Origin: Paraburkholderia susongensis | GTDB taxonomy: Bacteria; Pseudomonadota; Gammaproteobacteria; Burkholderiales; Burkholderiaceae | Direction: 5' to 3' | DNA length: 64,000 bases | Assembly (NCBI RefSeq): GCF_900177725.1 | Contig: NZ_FXAT01000017.1 | Span: 62,001-126,000 of the forward strand | In this document: in pieces, positions 7,608-16,698 of the stretch | Layout of the letters: every line of letters starts with the position of its first letter | Numbering within the stretch: position 1 is the stretch's first letter | Notes under the pieces: model-generated | Told to the model about the DNA's origin: nothing | Seen by the model: only the letters and a program-made list of their open reading frames with translations | Database searches by the model: none | Translations under genes and position numbers: made by a program

Positions 7608-10349
7608 ATGCCTGAAGAACGAAGCCTTGAAGGTAAGACCCTGCTGTTGGTCGACGGTTCGAGTTATCTGTACCGGGCCTACCATGCGATGCCTGATCTG
7701 CGCGGCCCCGAGGGTGGCCCGACGGGTGCGCTCTACGGGATGATCAACATGCTGCGGCGCATGCGCAAGGAAGTCACAGCAGAGTATAGCGCGTGCGTGT
7801 TCGACGCCAAGGGCAAAACGTTTCGCGACGACTGGTATGCCGACTATAAGGCGAACCGCCCTTCGATGCCGGACGACCTCTCGCGCCAGATCGAGCCGAT
7901 TCACGTCGCGGTGCGCGCGCTCGGCTGGCCGCTGCTGATGATCGAAGGCGTCGAGGCCGACGACGTGATCGGCACGCTCTGCACCGAGGCGGAAAAGCTC
8001 GGCATGAACGTGATCGTCTCGACCGGCGATAAAGACCTTGCGCAGCTCGTGTCGGATCGCGTCACGCTCGTCAATACGATGACCAATGAAACGCTCGACC
8101 GCGACGGCGTGGTCGCGAAGTTCGGCGTGCCGCCGGAGCGCATCGTCGATTATCTCTCGCTGATCGGCGATACCGTCGACAACGTGCCGGGCGTCGACAA
8201 ATGCGGCCCGAAAACCGCGCTCAAATGGCTCACGCAATACGACTCGCTCGATGGCATCGTCGAGCATGCGAGCGAGATCAAGGGCGCGGTGGGCGAGAAC
8301 CTGCGCCGCGCGCTCGACTTCCTGCCGATGGCGCGTAAGCTCGTGACCGTCGAGCGTCATTGCGATCTGACCGGCCATCTCGTGTCGATCGCGCAAAGCC
8401 TGCCGAGCCAGCCCGAATCGCGCGAGGAACTGCGCGACCTCTTCATGCAGCATGGCTTCAAGACGTGGCTGCGCGAAGTGGAAACCGCCGATGAGGTGGA
8501 AGGCCCGCAAACCGACACGCCGCCCGCGCTCGCGGTGGATCAGGAGCGCCACTACGACACCGTGCAGACGTGGGAGCAGTTCGACGCGTGGCTCGAAAAA
8601 ATCAACGCGGCCGCGCTGACCTCGTTCGACACCGAGACCACCTCGCTCGATCCGATGACCGCGCAGATCGTCGGCTTGTCGCTCGCGGTCGAAGCGGGCC
8701 GCGCCGCCTATGTGCCGCTCGCGCATCGCGGCCCGGACGCGCCCGAGCAACTGCCGCGCGACGAAGTGCTCGCGAAGTTGAAGCCGTGGCTCGAAAGCGA
8801 GGACCACAAGAAGGTCGGCCAGCATATGAAGTACGACGAACAGGTGCTCGCGAATTACGGCATCGAAATGCGCGGCGTCGAACATGACACGCTGCTGGAA
8901 TCGTACGTGCTCGAATCGCATCGCTCGCACGACATGGACAGTCTCGCGCTGCGCCATCTCGGCGTGAAGACGATCAAGTACGAAGAGGTTGCGGGCAAGG
9001 GCGCGCAGCAGATCGGCTTCGACGAAGTCGCGCTCGACAAGGCCGCCGAATACGCGGCCGAAGACGCGGACATCACGTTGCGTCTGCATCAGGCGATGTA
9101 TCCGCAGGTCGCCGCGGAGAAAACGCTCGACTACGTGTATCGCGCGATCGAACTGCCGACTTCGCGCGTGCTGCGCAAGATGGAGCGCACGGGCGTACTG
9201 ATCGACGCGGAGAAGCTGCGCCAGCAGAGCAGCGAGATCGCCACGCGTCTGATCGAACTCGAAGGCGAGGCGTACGAACTCGCGGGCGGCGAATTCAACC
9301 TCGGTTCGCCCAAGCAGATCGGCCAGATATTCTTCGAGAAGCTCGAGTTGCCCGTGGTCAAGAAGACGCCGAGCGGCGCGCCGTCCACCGACGAAGAAGT
9401 GCTGCAGAAGCTCGCCGAAGACTATCCGCTGCCGAAAATCCTGCTCGAACATCGCGGCCTGTCGAAACTCAAGTCGACCTACACCGACAAACTGCCGCGC
9501 ATGGTCAACGCGCAAACGGGCCGCGTGCATACGAACTACGCGCAGGCTGTCGCGGTGACGGGGCGGCTCGCGTCGAATGATCCGAACCTGCAGAACATTC
9601 CCGTGCGCACCGGCGAAGGCCGGCGCATTCGTGAGGCGTTCATTGCGCCGCCGGGGCACAAGCTCGTGTCCGCCGATTATTCGCAGATCGAATTGCGCAT
9701 CATGGCGCACATTTCCGGCGACGAATCGCTGATGCGCGCGTTCTCGCACGGCGAGGACATTCACCGCGCCACCGCGGCGGAGGTCTTCAGCGTGACGCCG
9801 CTCGAAGTGTCGAGCGATCAGCGGCGCATCGCGAAGGTCATCAACTTCGGTCTCATCTACGGCATGAGCGCGTTCGGCCTCGCGTCGAACCTCGGCATCA
9901 CGCGTGATGCGGCGAAGATGTATATCGACCGCTACTTCGCGCGTTACCCCGGCGTCGCGCGTTACATGGAAGAAACGCGTACGAGCGCGAAGGCGAAGGG
10001 CTACGTCGAAACCGTGTTCGGCCGCCGCCTGTGGCTGCCCGAGATCAACGGCGGCAACGGTCCGCGCCGCCAGGCCGCCGAGCGTGCCGCGATCAACGCG
10101 CCGATGCAAGGCACCGCCGCGGATCTCATCAAGATGTCGATGATCGCCGTGCAGAAGTGGATCGAAGACTCGAACATCGGCACGCGCATGATCATGCAGG
10201 TGCACGACGAACTGATTCTCGAAGTACCCGACGCCGAGTTGTCCGAGGTGCGCAAGCGTCTGCCCGAACTGATGTGCGGCGTCGCCGCGCTCAAGGTGCC
10301 ACTTGTCGCCGAGGTCGGCGCGGGCATGAACTGGGAGGAAGCGCATTGA
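7608..10349 (+). CDS. polA: DNA polymerase I
   Basis: The 913-residue enzyme fills gaps in excision repair and removes Okazaki primers. The 5'-3' nuclease domain spans about 1-300 (starting LLLVDGSSYLYRAYHA), the 3'-5' exonuclease about 320-510 and the polymerase about 530-913. Proofreading residues are intact (Asp341 and Glu343 in FDTETT). Polymerase motif A (ADYSQIELR, Asp690), the O-helix (RRIAKVINFGLIYG) and motif C (VHDEL, Asp867) are all present. The start lies one base from the divergent LOG gene and has no recognisable ribosome-binding site; initiation may be leaderless-like or depend on upstream sequence inside LOG. A long inverted repeat follows the stop. Confidence 0.98.
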   Translation: MPEERSLEGKTLLLVDGSSYLYRAYHAMPDLRGPEGGPTGALYGMINMLRRMRKEVTAEYSACVFDAKGKTFRDDWYADYKANRPSMPDDLSRQIEPIHVAVRALGWPLLMIEGVEADDVIGTLCTEAEKLGMNVIVSTGDKDLAQLVSDRVTLVNTMTNETLDRDGVVAKFGVPPERIVDYLSLIGDTVDNVPGVDKCGPKTALKWLTQYDSLDGIVEHASEIKGAVGENLRRALDFLPMARKLVTVERHCDLTGHLVSIAQSLPSQPESREELRDLFMQHGFKTWLREVETADEVEGPQTDTPPALAVDQERHYDTVQTWEQFDAWLEKINAAALTSFDTETTSLDPMTAQIVGLSLAVEAGRAAYVPLAHRGPDAPEQLPRDEVLAKLKPWLESEDHKKVGQHMKYDEQVLANYGIEMRGVEHDTLLESYVLESHRSHDMDSLALRHLGVKTIKYEEVAGKGAQQIGFDEVALDKAAEYAAEDADITLRLHQAMYPQVAAEKTLDYVYRAIELPTSRVLRKMERTGVLIDAEKLRQQSSEIATRLIELEGEAYELAGGEFNLGSPKQIGQIFFEKLELPVVKKTPSGAPSTDEEVLQKLAEDYPLPKILLEHRGLSKLKSTYTDKLPRMVNAQTGRVHTNYAQAVAVTGRLASNDPNLQNIPVRTGEGRRIREAFIAPPGHKLVSADYSQIELRIMAHISGDESLMRAFSHGEDIHRATAAEVFSVTPLEVSSDQRRIAKVINFGLIYGMSAFGLASNLGITRDAAKMYIDRYFARYPGVARYMEETRTSAKAKGYVETVFGRRLWLPEINGGNGPRRQAAERAAINAPMQGTAADLIKMSMIAVQKWIEDSNIGTRMIMQVHDELILEVPDAELSEVRKRLPELMCGVAALKVPLVAEVGAGMNWEEAH

Positions 10350-10356
10350 CGCGCCG

Positions 10357-10391
10357 GTGACATGCGCGCGATAACGTCGTTCGCATGTCAC
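10357..10391. other. Perfect 10-bp inverted repeat after polA
   Basis: GTGACATGCG (10357-10366) pairs with CGCATGTCAC (10382-10391) around a 15-base loop, 8 bases past the polA stop. No U-run follows, so it is not a standard terminator. It could stabilise the mRNA 3' end or be a protein-binding site for the following gene. Confidence 0.6.
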
Positions 10392-10505
10392 ACATGTGCA
10401 TTGATGACTTGTGGCAACACGTGCGGGTCGAGGACAATCGCTGCAGGACGGCGCATTCGTGCGCAGCGTCGCGACGGATAATTCATCGGCTACACGGAGA
10501 GTTCA

Positions 10506-11861
10506 ATGCATCGATTTATCGTCGTTGGCGGAGGTGCGGGCGGGCTGGAACTGGCGACACGCCTTGGCGATCGCTACGGATCCGGCAAGCGCGGGAGCGA
10601 GGCGCGGGCGCAGGTGACGCTGGTCGACCGCTATCCGACGCATATCTGGAAGCCGCTGCTGCATGAAGTGGCTGCGGGTAGCATGGACCCGTTCACACAG
10701 GAACTCGAATACGCGGCGCAGGCGCGCTGGCACGGTTTCGAATTTCAGCAGGGCGAGCTGACCGGGCTCGACCGCGCGAACCGGCGCGTCACGCTTGGCA
10801 CCGTGCTCGACGAAGACGGTGCCGAACTGCTGCCCGAGCGCCAGCTCGAGTACGACACGCTGATCATTGCGATCGGCAGCACCACGGCCTTTTTCGGCGT
10901 GAAGGGCGCGGCCGAATTCTCCATTGCGCTCGATACGGTGGGTCAGGCCGAGCGCTTCCGCAAGCGCCTGATCGCGGCGTGCATGCGCGCCGAGCATCAG
11001 GCGCACGAGCCCGTCGAGTCGAGACCGGGGCCCGGCACCTGGTCGTCGAGCGAGCCGCGCATTCAGGTGGCGATCGTCGGCGGCGGCGCGACCGGGGTCG
11101 AGCTGTCGGCGGAATTGCGCAACACCGCGCAGGTGCTGTCCGCGTATGGCTTGCACAAGCTCGATCCGCGGCATGACGTCGGCATCGTGCTGATCGAGGC
11201 GGGTCCGCGCATTCTGCCTGCCTTGCAGGAGCGCGTTTCCACGGCCACCGCCGAATTGCTCACCAAGCTCGGCGTGAAGCTGATGATCGGCGAAACGGTG
11301 GCCGAAGTCGCGCCCGGCTTTATCCGCACCGCGAGCGGCCACACCGTGCGCGCCGATCTGACCGTGTGGGCGGCGGGCATCAAGGCGCCGGCGGTGCTGA
11401 GCCAGCTCGACGGGCTGCCGGTCAACCGGCTCGGCCAGCTCAACGTGCGCCGCACGCTGCAAACCGAAATCGACGACAACATCTTCGCGCTCGGCGATTG
11501 CGCGGCCTGCCAGTGGCCGGGCAACGAGCGCAACGTGCCGCCGCGCGCGCAGGCCGCGCATCAGCAGGCGAGCTTCCTGCTGAAGGCTCTGGCGGCGCGG
11601 CTCGACAACAAGCCGTTGCCGGAATTCACCTATCGCGACTTCGGCTCGCTGGTGTCGCTCGGACATTTCAGCGCGGTCGGCAATCTGATGGGCGGGGTGA
11701 TCGGCGGCAACATGCTGATCGAAGGGCTGTTCGCGCGCTTCATGTACATGTCGCTGTACCGGCTGCACATCGCCGCGCTGCACGGCTATCCGCGCATGGT
11801 GCTCGATACCTTCGCGCACTGGCTGCGCCGCACCACGCTGCCGCGCGTGAAGCTGCACTGA
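10506..11861 (+). CDS. Type II NADH dehydrogenase-like FAD oxidoreductase
   Basis: A 451-residue FAD/NAD(P)-binding oxidoreductase of the NDH-2 type, which passes electrons from NADH to quinone without pumping protons. The FAD-binding GGGAGG lies at the N-terminus (residues 8-13) and the NADH-binding VGGGATGVELSAEL is central. The motifs TLIIAIGSTT and ALGDCAACQ match the FAD-contacting segments of the family. The C-terminal part has hydrophobic and aromatic segments (FARFMYMSLYRLH) suited to peripheral membrane attachment. GGAGA precedes the ATG. It is a single gene; ndh is the likely name but the exact family member cannot be fixed. Confidence 0.9.
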   Translation: MHRFIVVGGGAGGLELATRLGDRYGSGKRGSEARAQVTLVDRYPTHIWKPLLHEVAAGSMDPFTQELEYAAQARWHGFEFQQGELTGLDRANRRVTLGTVLDEDGAELLPERQLEYDTLIIAIGSTTAFFGVKGAAEFSIALDTVGQAERFRKRLIAACMRAEHQAHEPVESRPGPGTWSSSEPRIQVAIVGGGATGVELSAELRNTAQVLSAYGLHKLDPRHDVGIVLIEAGPRILPALQERVSTATAELLTKLGVKLMIGETVAEVAPGFIRTASGHTVRADLTVWAAGIKAPAVLSQLDGLPVNRLGQLNVRRTLQTEIDDNIFALGDCAACQWPGNERNVPPRAQAAHQQASFLLKALAARLDNKPLPEFTYRDFGSLVSLGHFSAVGNLMGGVIGGNMLIEGLFARFMYMSLYRLHIAALHGYPRMVLDTFAHWLRRTTLPRVKLH

Positions 11862-11951
11862 GGCGCGCGGGTTCTCTGCGCGGCGGTATCTGCAACGGGA
11901 TGCGCGCAGGGCGTATCCTGTTGCCTCGAACAATTCATCGAGGAGCGCCGC

Positions 11952-12824
11952 ATGCTGAAACCTGAAATCGACAGCCTCGTCCCGCACGTTCCCTTCAACC
12001 GGCGTACCTTCATCAAGGCCGCACTCGGCACCGGTTTCGCGGCGGCCGTGCTGCCGGTCTCGGCACAAACCATCCATACCGACAGCGACGGTCTCGAAGC
12101 CGGCGAGGTCGCGTTTCATTCGGGCGGCACGCTGGTGCCGGCCTATCGCGCGCAACCGAAAGGCAAGACGCATTTGCCGGTGATCCTCGTCGTGCATGAG
12201 ATCTTCGGCGTGCACGAGCATATCGCCGACGTCTGCCGGCGCTTCGCGAAGCAGGGCTATCTCGCGATCGCGCCGGACCTGTACGAGCGCGAGGGCGATC
12301 CAACCGTCTACACGAGCATGCAGCAGCTCAACGAGCAGTTGGTCAGCAAGGTGCCCGACGAGCAGGTGCTGGCCGATCTCGACGCCGCCGCCGCGTGGGC
12401 AGGCGAGAACGGCGGCGACCTGAAGCGGCTCGGCGTGAACGGCTTCTGCTGGGGCGGACGTATCGCGTGGCTGTATGCCGAGCACAATCCGCGCGTGAGG
12501 GCTGGCGTCGCCTGGTATGGCCGCGTGAGCGGCGCGAAAAATGCGATGACGCCGGCCAACCCGATCGATCTTGTCGCCGACCTGCATGCGCCGGTGCTCG
12601 GCCTGTACGGTCGCCAGGATCAGAGCATCCCGCAGGACACGCTCGAGCAGATGAAGCAGGCCATCGCGCAGGGTCCGCAAGCGGGACGCGGTTCGCAGTT
12701 CGTCGTCTATGACGATGCGGGCCATGCGTTTTTCGCCGATTACCGGCCGAGCTATAAGAAGGCCGACGCGGAGGACGGCTGGCGCCGCGCGCTGGTGTGG
12801 TTCAAGCAGCATGGGGTGGCTTGA
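11952..12824 (+). CDS. Dienelactone hydrolase family protein with Tat signal
   Basis: A 290-residue alpha/beta hydrolase of the dienelactone hydrolase family. It opens lactones or esters; the natural substrate is unknown. The twin-arginine motif NRRTFIK (16-22) followed by a hydrophobic stretch ending in VSA predicts export as a folded protein. The catalytic triad fits Cys166 (GFCWGG), Asp223 (GRQDQS) and His258 (AGHAFF), with the family Glu in VHEIFG. GAGG lies ahead of the ATG. A strong bidirectional terminator follows. Periplasmic members with a Tat signal form a common subgroup in Burkholderia. Confidence 0.9.
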   Translation: MLKPEIDSLVPHVPFNRRTFIKAALGTGFAAAVLPVSAQTIHTDSDGLEAGEVAFHSGGTLVPAYRAQPKGKTHLPVILVVHEIFGVHEHIADVCRRFAKQGYLAIAPDLYEREGDPTVYTSMQQLNEQLVSKVPDEQVLADLDAAAAWAGENGGDLKRLGVNGFCWGGRIAWLYAEHNPRVRAGVAWYGRVSGAKNAMTPANPIDLVADLHAPVLGLYGRQDQSIPQDTLEQMKQAIAQGPQAGRGSQFVVYDDAGHAFFADYRPSYKKADAEDGWRRALVWFKQHGVA

Positions 12825-12895
12825 GGCGCTGTCTTCGTCAGCGTCTTGCCGATCCGGCGCATCGATCCGAGGAAGCGATGTCGAAGAGTCCGAAG

Positions 12896-12934
12896 AAAAA
12901 GCCGTTGCCGCGTTGAAGCGGCAACGGCTTTTTT
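12896..12934. terminator. Bidirectional terminator between converging genes
   Basis: GCCGTTGCCGC (12901-12911) pairs perfectly with GCGGCAACGGC (12918-12928) around GTTGAA. Six Ts follow on the plus strand and five As precede it, so it can stop both the dienelactone hydrolase transcript and the sulfurtransferase transcript. Confidence 0.93.
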
Positions 12935-12992
12935 GCGTCGTGTGATCTGCGGTAGCTTGCGCTCAGCCCAACTCAGCTCAGTTCAAGGCAGC

Positions 12993-13862
12993 TCAGGGAT
13001 TGGGTCCCGTTGCCACCGGCCGCTTCGGATCGGAACTCCATTCGCTCCACGACCCCGCATATAACGCGGAGCCATGCATGCCGGCGATCTCCATGGCGAG
13101 CGAATTCACGCATGCGGTTACCCCCGAGCCGCATTGCAGCACCACGTGTTCCGGTGGCGTGTCGCCGAGCAGCGCGTGGAACTCCTCGCGCAGCGTGTGC
13201 GCCGGTTTGAAGCGGCCGTCGGCGGTGAGGTTGTCCTTGAAGAAGCGGTTGAGCGCGCCTGGAATATGGCCGCCGACGCGGTCGAGCGTCTCGTTTTCGC
13301 CGCGATAACGGTCGGCCGCGCGTGCGTCGACCACCACGCGCTCCTTCGAGCCGAGATTGCGCTCGACCGTCTGCGCGTCGACGGTGACAGCGAGCGGCGC
13401 GGCCGCGCTGAAGTCGCCGGTGTTCTGCGCCGGCACATCCTGCGTCAACGGCTGCCCGGCGGCCTGCCAGGCCTGTAACCCGCCGTCGAGCAGCGCGACC
13501 GCGTCATGCCCGAGCCAGCGCAGCAGCCACCAGACGCGCGCCGCGTACATGCCGCCTTGCGCGTCATAAGCGACTACCTGCTGGCCTTGTTTCAACCCGC
13601 GCGACTCCAGCGTTTCGACGAGCCGCGCGCGATCCGGCAGCGGATGCCGCCCATTCGAGCCGTTCTTCGGCCCGGACAGGTCGCGGTCGAGATGCAGATA
13701 ATGCGCGCCCGGCAGATGGCCGGCCAGGTACGCCTTTTCGCCTGCTTCGGTATCGGCGAGATCGAACCGGCAGTCAAGGACGAACACGCTGCCCGGCGCG
13801 GCCGCAAGCCGTTCGGCGAGGTTGGGCGCGGAGATCAGGGTGGTGTGGTGAGTGTGGGGCAT
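12993..13862 (-). CDS. sseA: 3-mercaptopyruvate/thiosulfate sulfurtransferase
   Basis: A 289-residue tandem rhodanese that moves a sulfane sulfur from a donor to cyanide or thiols. The N-terminal rhodanese domain (about 10-140) is inactive and lacks a Cys at the active-site position. The C-terminal domain (about 160-285) carries catalytic Cys244 in CGSGVTA. This loop is the mercaptopyruvate sulfurtransferase form rather than CRKGVTA of thiosulfate-specific enzymes. GAGGAGA precedes the ATG. It is a single gene flanked by hairpin terminators on both sides. Confidence 0.93.
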   Translation of the reverse strand: MPHTHHTTLISAPNLAERLAAAPGSVFVLDCRFDLADTEAGEKAYLAGHLPGAHYLHLDRDLSGPKNGSNGRHPLPDRARLVETLESRGLKQGQQVVAYDAQGGMYAARVWWLLRWLGHDAVALLDGGLQAWQAAGQPLTQDVPAQNTGDFSAAAPLAVTVDAQTVERNLGSKERVVVDARAADRYRGENETLDRVGGHIPGALNRFFKDNLTADGRFKPAHTLREEFHALLGDTPPEHVVLQCGSGVTACVNSLAMEIAGMHGSALYAGSWSEWSSDPKRPVATGPNP

Positions 13863-13949
13863 GGCGTCTCCTCGATGCGGGCGATGGCGGCTGCGGCCGT
13901 GCGTTTTGGCGCGACGGGCGGATGACCGGTCTATGTTGGTAGTCTAAAC

Positions 13950-13976
13950 AAAAAAAGACGGGCGAAACCCGTCTTT
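13950..13976 (-). terminator. Terminator of the Rieske oxygenase gene
   Basis: AAAGACGGG (13954-13962) pairs with CCCGTCTTT (13968-13976) around CGAAA. On the minus strand the stem runs into a U-rich stretch (A-run 13950-13956 on plus). It lies 34 bases beyond the oxygenase stop at 14010. Confidence 0.88.
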
Positions 13977-14009
13977 CCTTGCATTGGCTCATGCACCGAA
14001 GGCCGTGAC

Positions 14010-15116
14010 TCAGATCGTGCCGAGTTCGCGGCGCAGAAACTCGTGGAAGTGCTGCATGCCGTCTTCCATCGGGCTCTGATACGGACCGACCTGCGACTCG
14101 CCGCGTTCCATCAGTGCGCGGCGGCCGGCGTCCATGCGCTCGGCGATTTCGTCGTCTTCGCGGGCCGTTTCCATATAGGCGGCGCGCTCGGCTTCGACGA
14201 AGTCGCGTTCGAACAGCGCGATTTCCTCAGGGTAATAGAACTCGACCACGTTGGTGGTTTTCTGCGGACCGCGCGGAATCAGCCACGACACGACCAGCAC
14301 GTGCGGATACCACTCGATCATGATGCCCGGGTAGTACACCATCCAGATCGCGCCGAATTCGGGCGGGTTGCCATCGCGAAAACGCAGCACTTCGTCGTGC
14401 CACTTCCGGTACGTCGGGCTGCCCGGCTGCTCGAGCGCCTTGTGCACGCCGACCGTCTGCACGCTGTACCAGTCGCCGAATTCCCATTGCAGGTCGTCGC
14501 AATTGACGAAGCTGCCGAGGCCCGGATGGAACGGCGCGACGTGATAGTCCTCCAGATAGACCTCGATGAAGGTCTTCCAGTTGTAGTTGCACTCGTGGAC
14601 TTCGACGTGGTCGAACATGAAGCCCGAAAAATCGAAGTGCTGCTTCGTGCCGAGGCGTGCCAGATCTTTCGCGACGTCGCGACCCTGCGCTTCGAACAGC
14701 AGGCCCTGCCAGTTCTGCAGCGGCGTGGCGGCGAGGTTGAGGCAGGGGTTGTCGGCGAAATGAGGCGCGCCGAGCAGTTCGCCCTTCAGGTCGTACGTCC
14801 AGCGGTGCAGCGGACAGACGATGTTCTGCGTCTGGCCGCGGCCGTTGAGCATGATGGCTTGCCGGTGGCGGCACACGTTCGACAGCAGCTCGACTTGCGA
14901 CTGCTGGTTGCGGACGAGCACCCGCCCCTCGCGTTCGCTGGGCAAGGCAAAATAATCCCCCGCATCGGGCACCATGAGATCGTGGCCGATGTAGCGAGGA
15001 CCTTTCTTGAAAAGGGTGTCGATTTCGCGCGTAAGAAGCGCTTCGTCAAAGTAAGCCGTGACTGGCAGCTGGCTGTGAACAGACCGCAACTGCAATGCAT
15101 TGCTCAGATTGGACAT
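14010..15116 (-). CDS. Rieske non-heme iron oxygenase, alpha-subunit type
   Basis: A 368-residue aromatic-ring-hydroxylating dioxygenase-like protein. The Rieske [2Fe-2S] ligands are Cys82, His84, Cys101 and His104 (CRH...CPLH). The catalytic domain shows mononuclear-iron histidines His192 and His197 in EDYHVAPFH. No beta subunit, ferredoxin or reductase gene is nearby, so it may be a single-component or quaternary-ammonium-type oxygenase that borrows a reductase. The frame extends to an ATG at 15161, but the start at 15116 follows GGGAG at good spacing. It is divergent from the xseB operon, with about 300 bases between. The substrate is unknown. Confidence 0.87.
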   Translation of the reverse strand: MSNLSNALQLRSVHSQLPVTAYFDEALLTREIDTLFKKGPRYIGHDLMVPDAGDYFALPSEREGRVLVRNQQSQVELLSNVCRHRQAIMLNGRGQTQNIVCPLHRWTYDLKGELLGAPHFADNPCLNLAATPLQNWQGLLFEAQGRDVAKDLARLGTKQHFDFSGFMFDHVEVHECNYNWKTFIEVYLEDYHVAPFHPGLGSFVNCDDLQWEFGDWYSVQTVGVHKALEQPGSPTYRKWHDEVLRFRDGNPPEFGAIWMVYYPGIMIEWYPHVLVVSWLIPRGPQKTTNVVEFYYPEEIALFERDFVEAERAAYMETAREDDEIAERMDAGRRALMERGESQVGPYQSPMEDGMQHFHEFLRRELGTI

Positions 15117-15425
15117 TCCCACTCCCGATGAAGACGTGAAAGCAGTGAACAACCCAACCATCGAAGATTCGATTTAGGGAGCCCAAGATTATACCTGTTT
15201 CCCCCTGTCTGGGGCGCTTAAGTGACTGATTTGGGTCAAAAATGTCGGGAAAGTTCGGCATTTTCGCCGCAGACCCGGCGGTTTTTTTCTGCGAGACTTC
15301 AGGGTCGACGCTGCGGCGAAGCGTGGTCAAAACGGGGTGGGAAGGCGGGGATGACGGTGGCGAGCGGATCGGAAACGCCGCTTTTGCCGTAGAATGTCCG
15401 ACTTGTTTTAATTTTGCGACTATTC

Positions 15426-15734
15426 ATGGCGAAGACCGCATCGAAAGATACCGCCGCAGCGCCAGCCGAAGGCGCCGACGCCACGCCGCTGCCGCAGAGC
15501 TACGAGGCAGCGCAGGCGGAGCTGGAAGAGCTGGTTGCGCGCATGGAAGGCGGCAGCCTGAGCCTCGAGGAGTCGTTGGCCGCGTACCGGCGCGGGGCCG
15601 CGCTTGTCGCGTTCTGTCAACAGCAGCTCGAAAAGGTCGAGCAGCAGGTGCGCGTGCTCGACGGCGAGACGCTCAAGCCGCTGCCCATGAATACCGCAGG
15701 CACAGCCGCTACTGAAAGCGGGGACGACCTATGA
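15426..15734 (+). CDS. xseB: Exodeoxyribonuclease VII small subunit
   Basis: A 102-residue small subunit of ExoVII, which degrades single-stranded DNA into oligonucleotides. The conserved coiled segment covers about 30-85 (AELEELVARMEGGSLSLEES then YRRGAALVAFCQQQLEKVEQ). It has a longer Ala-rich N-terminus than the roughly 80-residue E. coli protein. The ATG at 15426 is preferred to one at 15414. Its TGA overlaps the ispA ATG by 4 bases. The order xseB-ispA-dxs is conserved in many proteobacteria and indicates one operon. Confidence 0.93.
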   Translation: MAKTASKDTAAAPAEGADATPLPQSYEAAQAELEELVARMEGGSLSLEESLAAYRRGAALVAFCQQQLEKVEQQVRVLDGETLKPLPMNTAGTAATESGDDL

Positions 15735-16612
15735 CATTCGAACAATGGACGCGCTCGGTGCTCGAACGCGTCGAAACGGCTCTCGAACACTATTTGCCGG
15801 CCGAAACGACCGAACCCGCCCGGCTGCATGAGGCGATGCGCTATGCGGTGCTCGGCGGCGGCAAGCGGGTGCGGCCGCTCCTGTGCCACGCGGCCGGCGA
15901 GCTGACCGGCGCACGCGCCGAATGCCTCGACGCGGCGGCGGCGGCGCTGGAAATGATCCACGTGTATTCGCTCGTGCATGACGACATGCCGTGCATGGAC
16001 GACGACGAACTGCGTCGCGGCAAGCCCACGGTCCACGTCAAGTATGACGAAGCGACCGCGCTGCTGGTGGGCGATGCGCTGCAATCGCAGGCTTTCGTCG
16101 CGCTGACTTCGGATGTGCTGAGCGCGCCGCAGCAGGCATCGCTCGTGCGTGAACTCGCGCTCGCGAGCGGCTCCATCGGTATGTGCGGCGGGCAGGCCAT
16201 CGATCTGGCGAGCGTCGGCCATACGCTGACGCGCCCGCAGCTCGAAACCATGCACCGCATGAAGACCGGTGCGCTGCTGCGCGCAGCAGTGCGCATGGGC
16301 GCACTGGCGGGCGAAACGCCGGATGCGCAGGCGCTGGTTTCGCTGGACGCCTACGCCGCCGCGGTCGGCCTCGCGTTTCAGGTCGTCGACGACATTCTCG
16401 ATGTCACGACCGACTCCGCGACGCTCGGCAAGACCGCCGGCAAAGACGCGAAGGACGGCAAGCCGACCTACGTGTCGATTATCGGGCTCGACGCGTCGCG
16501 TGCACTCGCGGCGCAACTGCGCAGCGACGCCCACGCCGCGCTCGCGCCGTTCGGCGCGCGCGCGCAGCGTCTTGCCGAACTGGCCGACCTGGTGGTGAAC
16601 CGGGTGAGCTGA
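15731..16612 (+). CDS. ispA: Farnesyl diphosphate synthase
   Basis: A 293-residue prenyltransferase that condenses IPP with DMAPP and then GPP to give farnesyl diphosphate, a precursor of quinones and undecaprenyl lipids. The first aspartate-rich motif is DDMPCMDDD (about residues 82-90) with the following RRGKPT; the second is FQVVDDILD. The substrate-binding GGGKRVRP is at about 41-48. It overlaps xseB by 4 bases (ATGA) and precedes dxs by 86 bases. Confidence 0.96.
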   Translation: MTFEQWTRSVLERVETALEHYLPAETTEPARLHEAMRYAVLGGGKRVRPLLCHAAGELTGARAECLDAAAAALEMIHVYSLVHDDMPCMDDDELRRGKPTVHVKYDEATALLVGDALQSQAFVALTSDVLSAPQQASLVRELALASGSIGMCGGQAIDLASVGHTLTRPQLETMHRMKTGALLRAAVRMGALAGETPDAQALVSLDAYAAAVGLAFQVVDDILDVTTDSATLGKTAGKDAKDGKPTYVSIIGLDASRALAAQLRSDAHAALAPFGARAQRLAELADLVVNRVS

Positions 16613-16698
16613 ACGCGAAAGCCCGCCGCCGCGCACCTTCTGTCCCCGGGTGCATGTATGAAGTGCGGGCGCGTAAGTTTTCCTACAATGGAACGACG

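Noticed and set aside
7599..10391. Very long open frame (930 codons) antisense to polA
   Set aside because: It is a GC-rich shadow: Arg/His/Asp-rich translation with no domain, and polA on the other strand is unmistakable. Similar long shadows lie opposite the type II NADH dehydrogenase (10503-12812), rpoD (25958-27472) and the porin (61820-63106).
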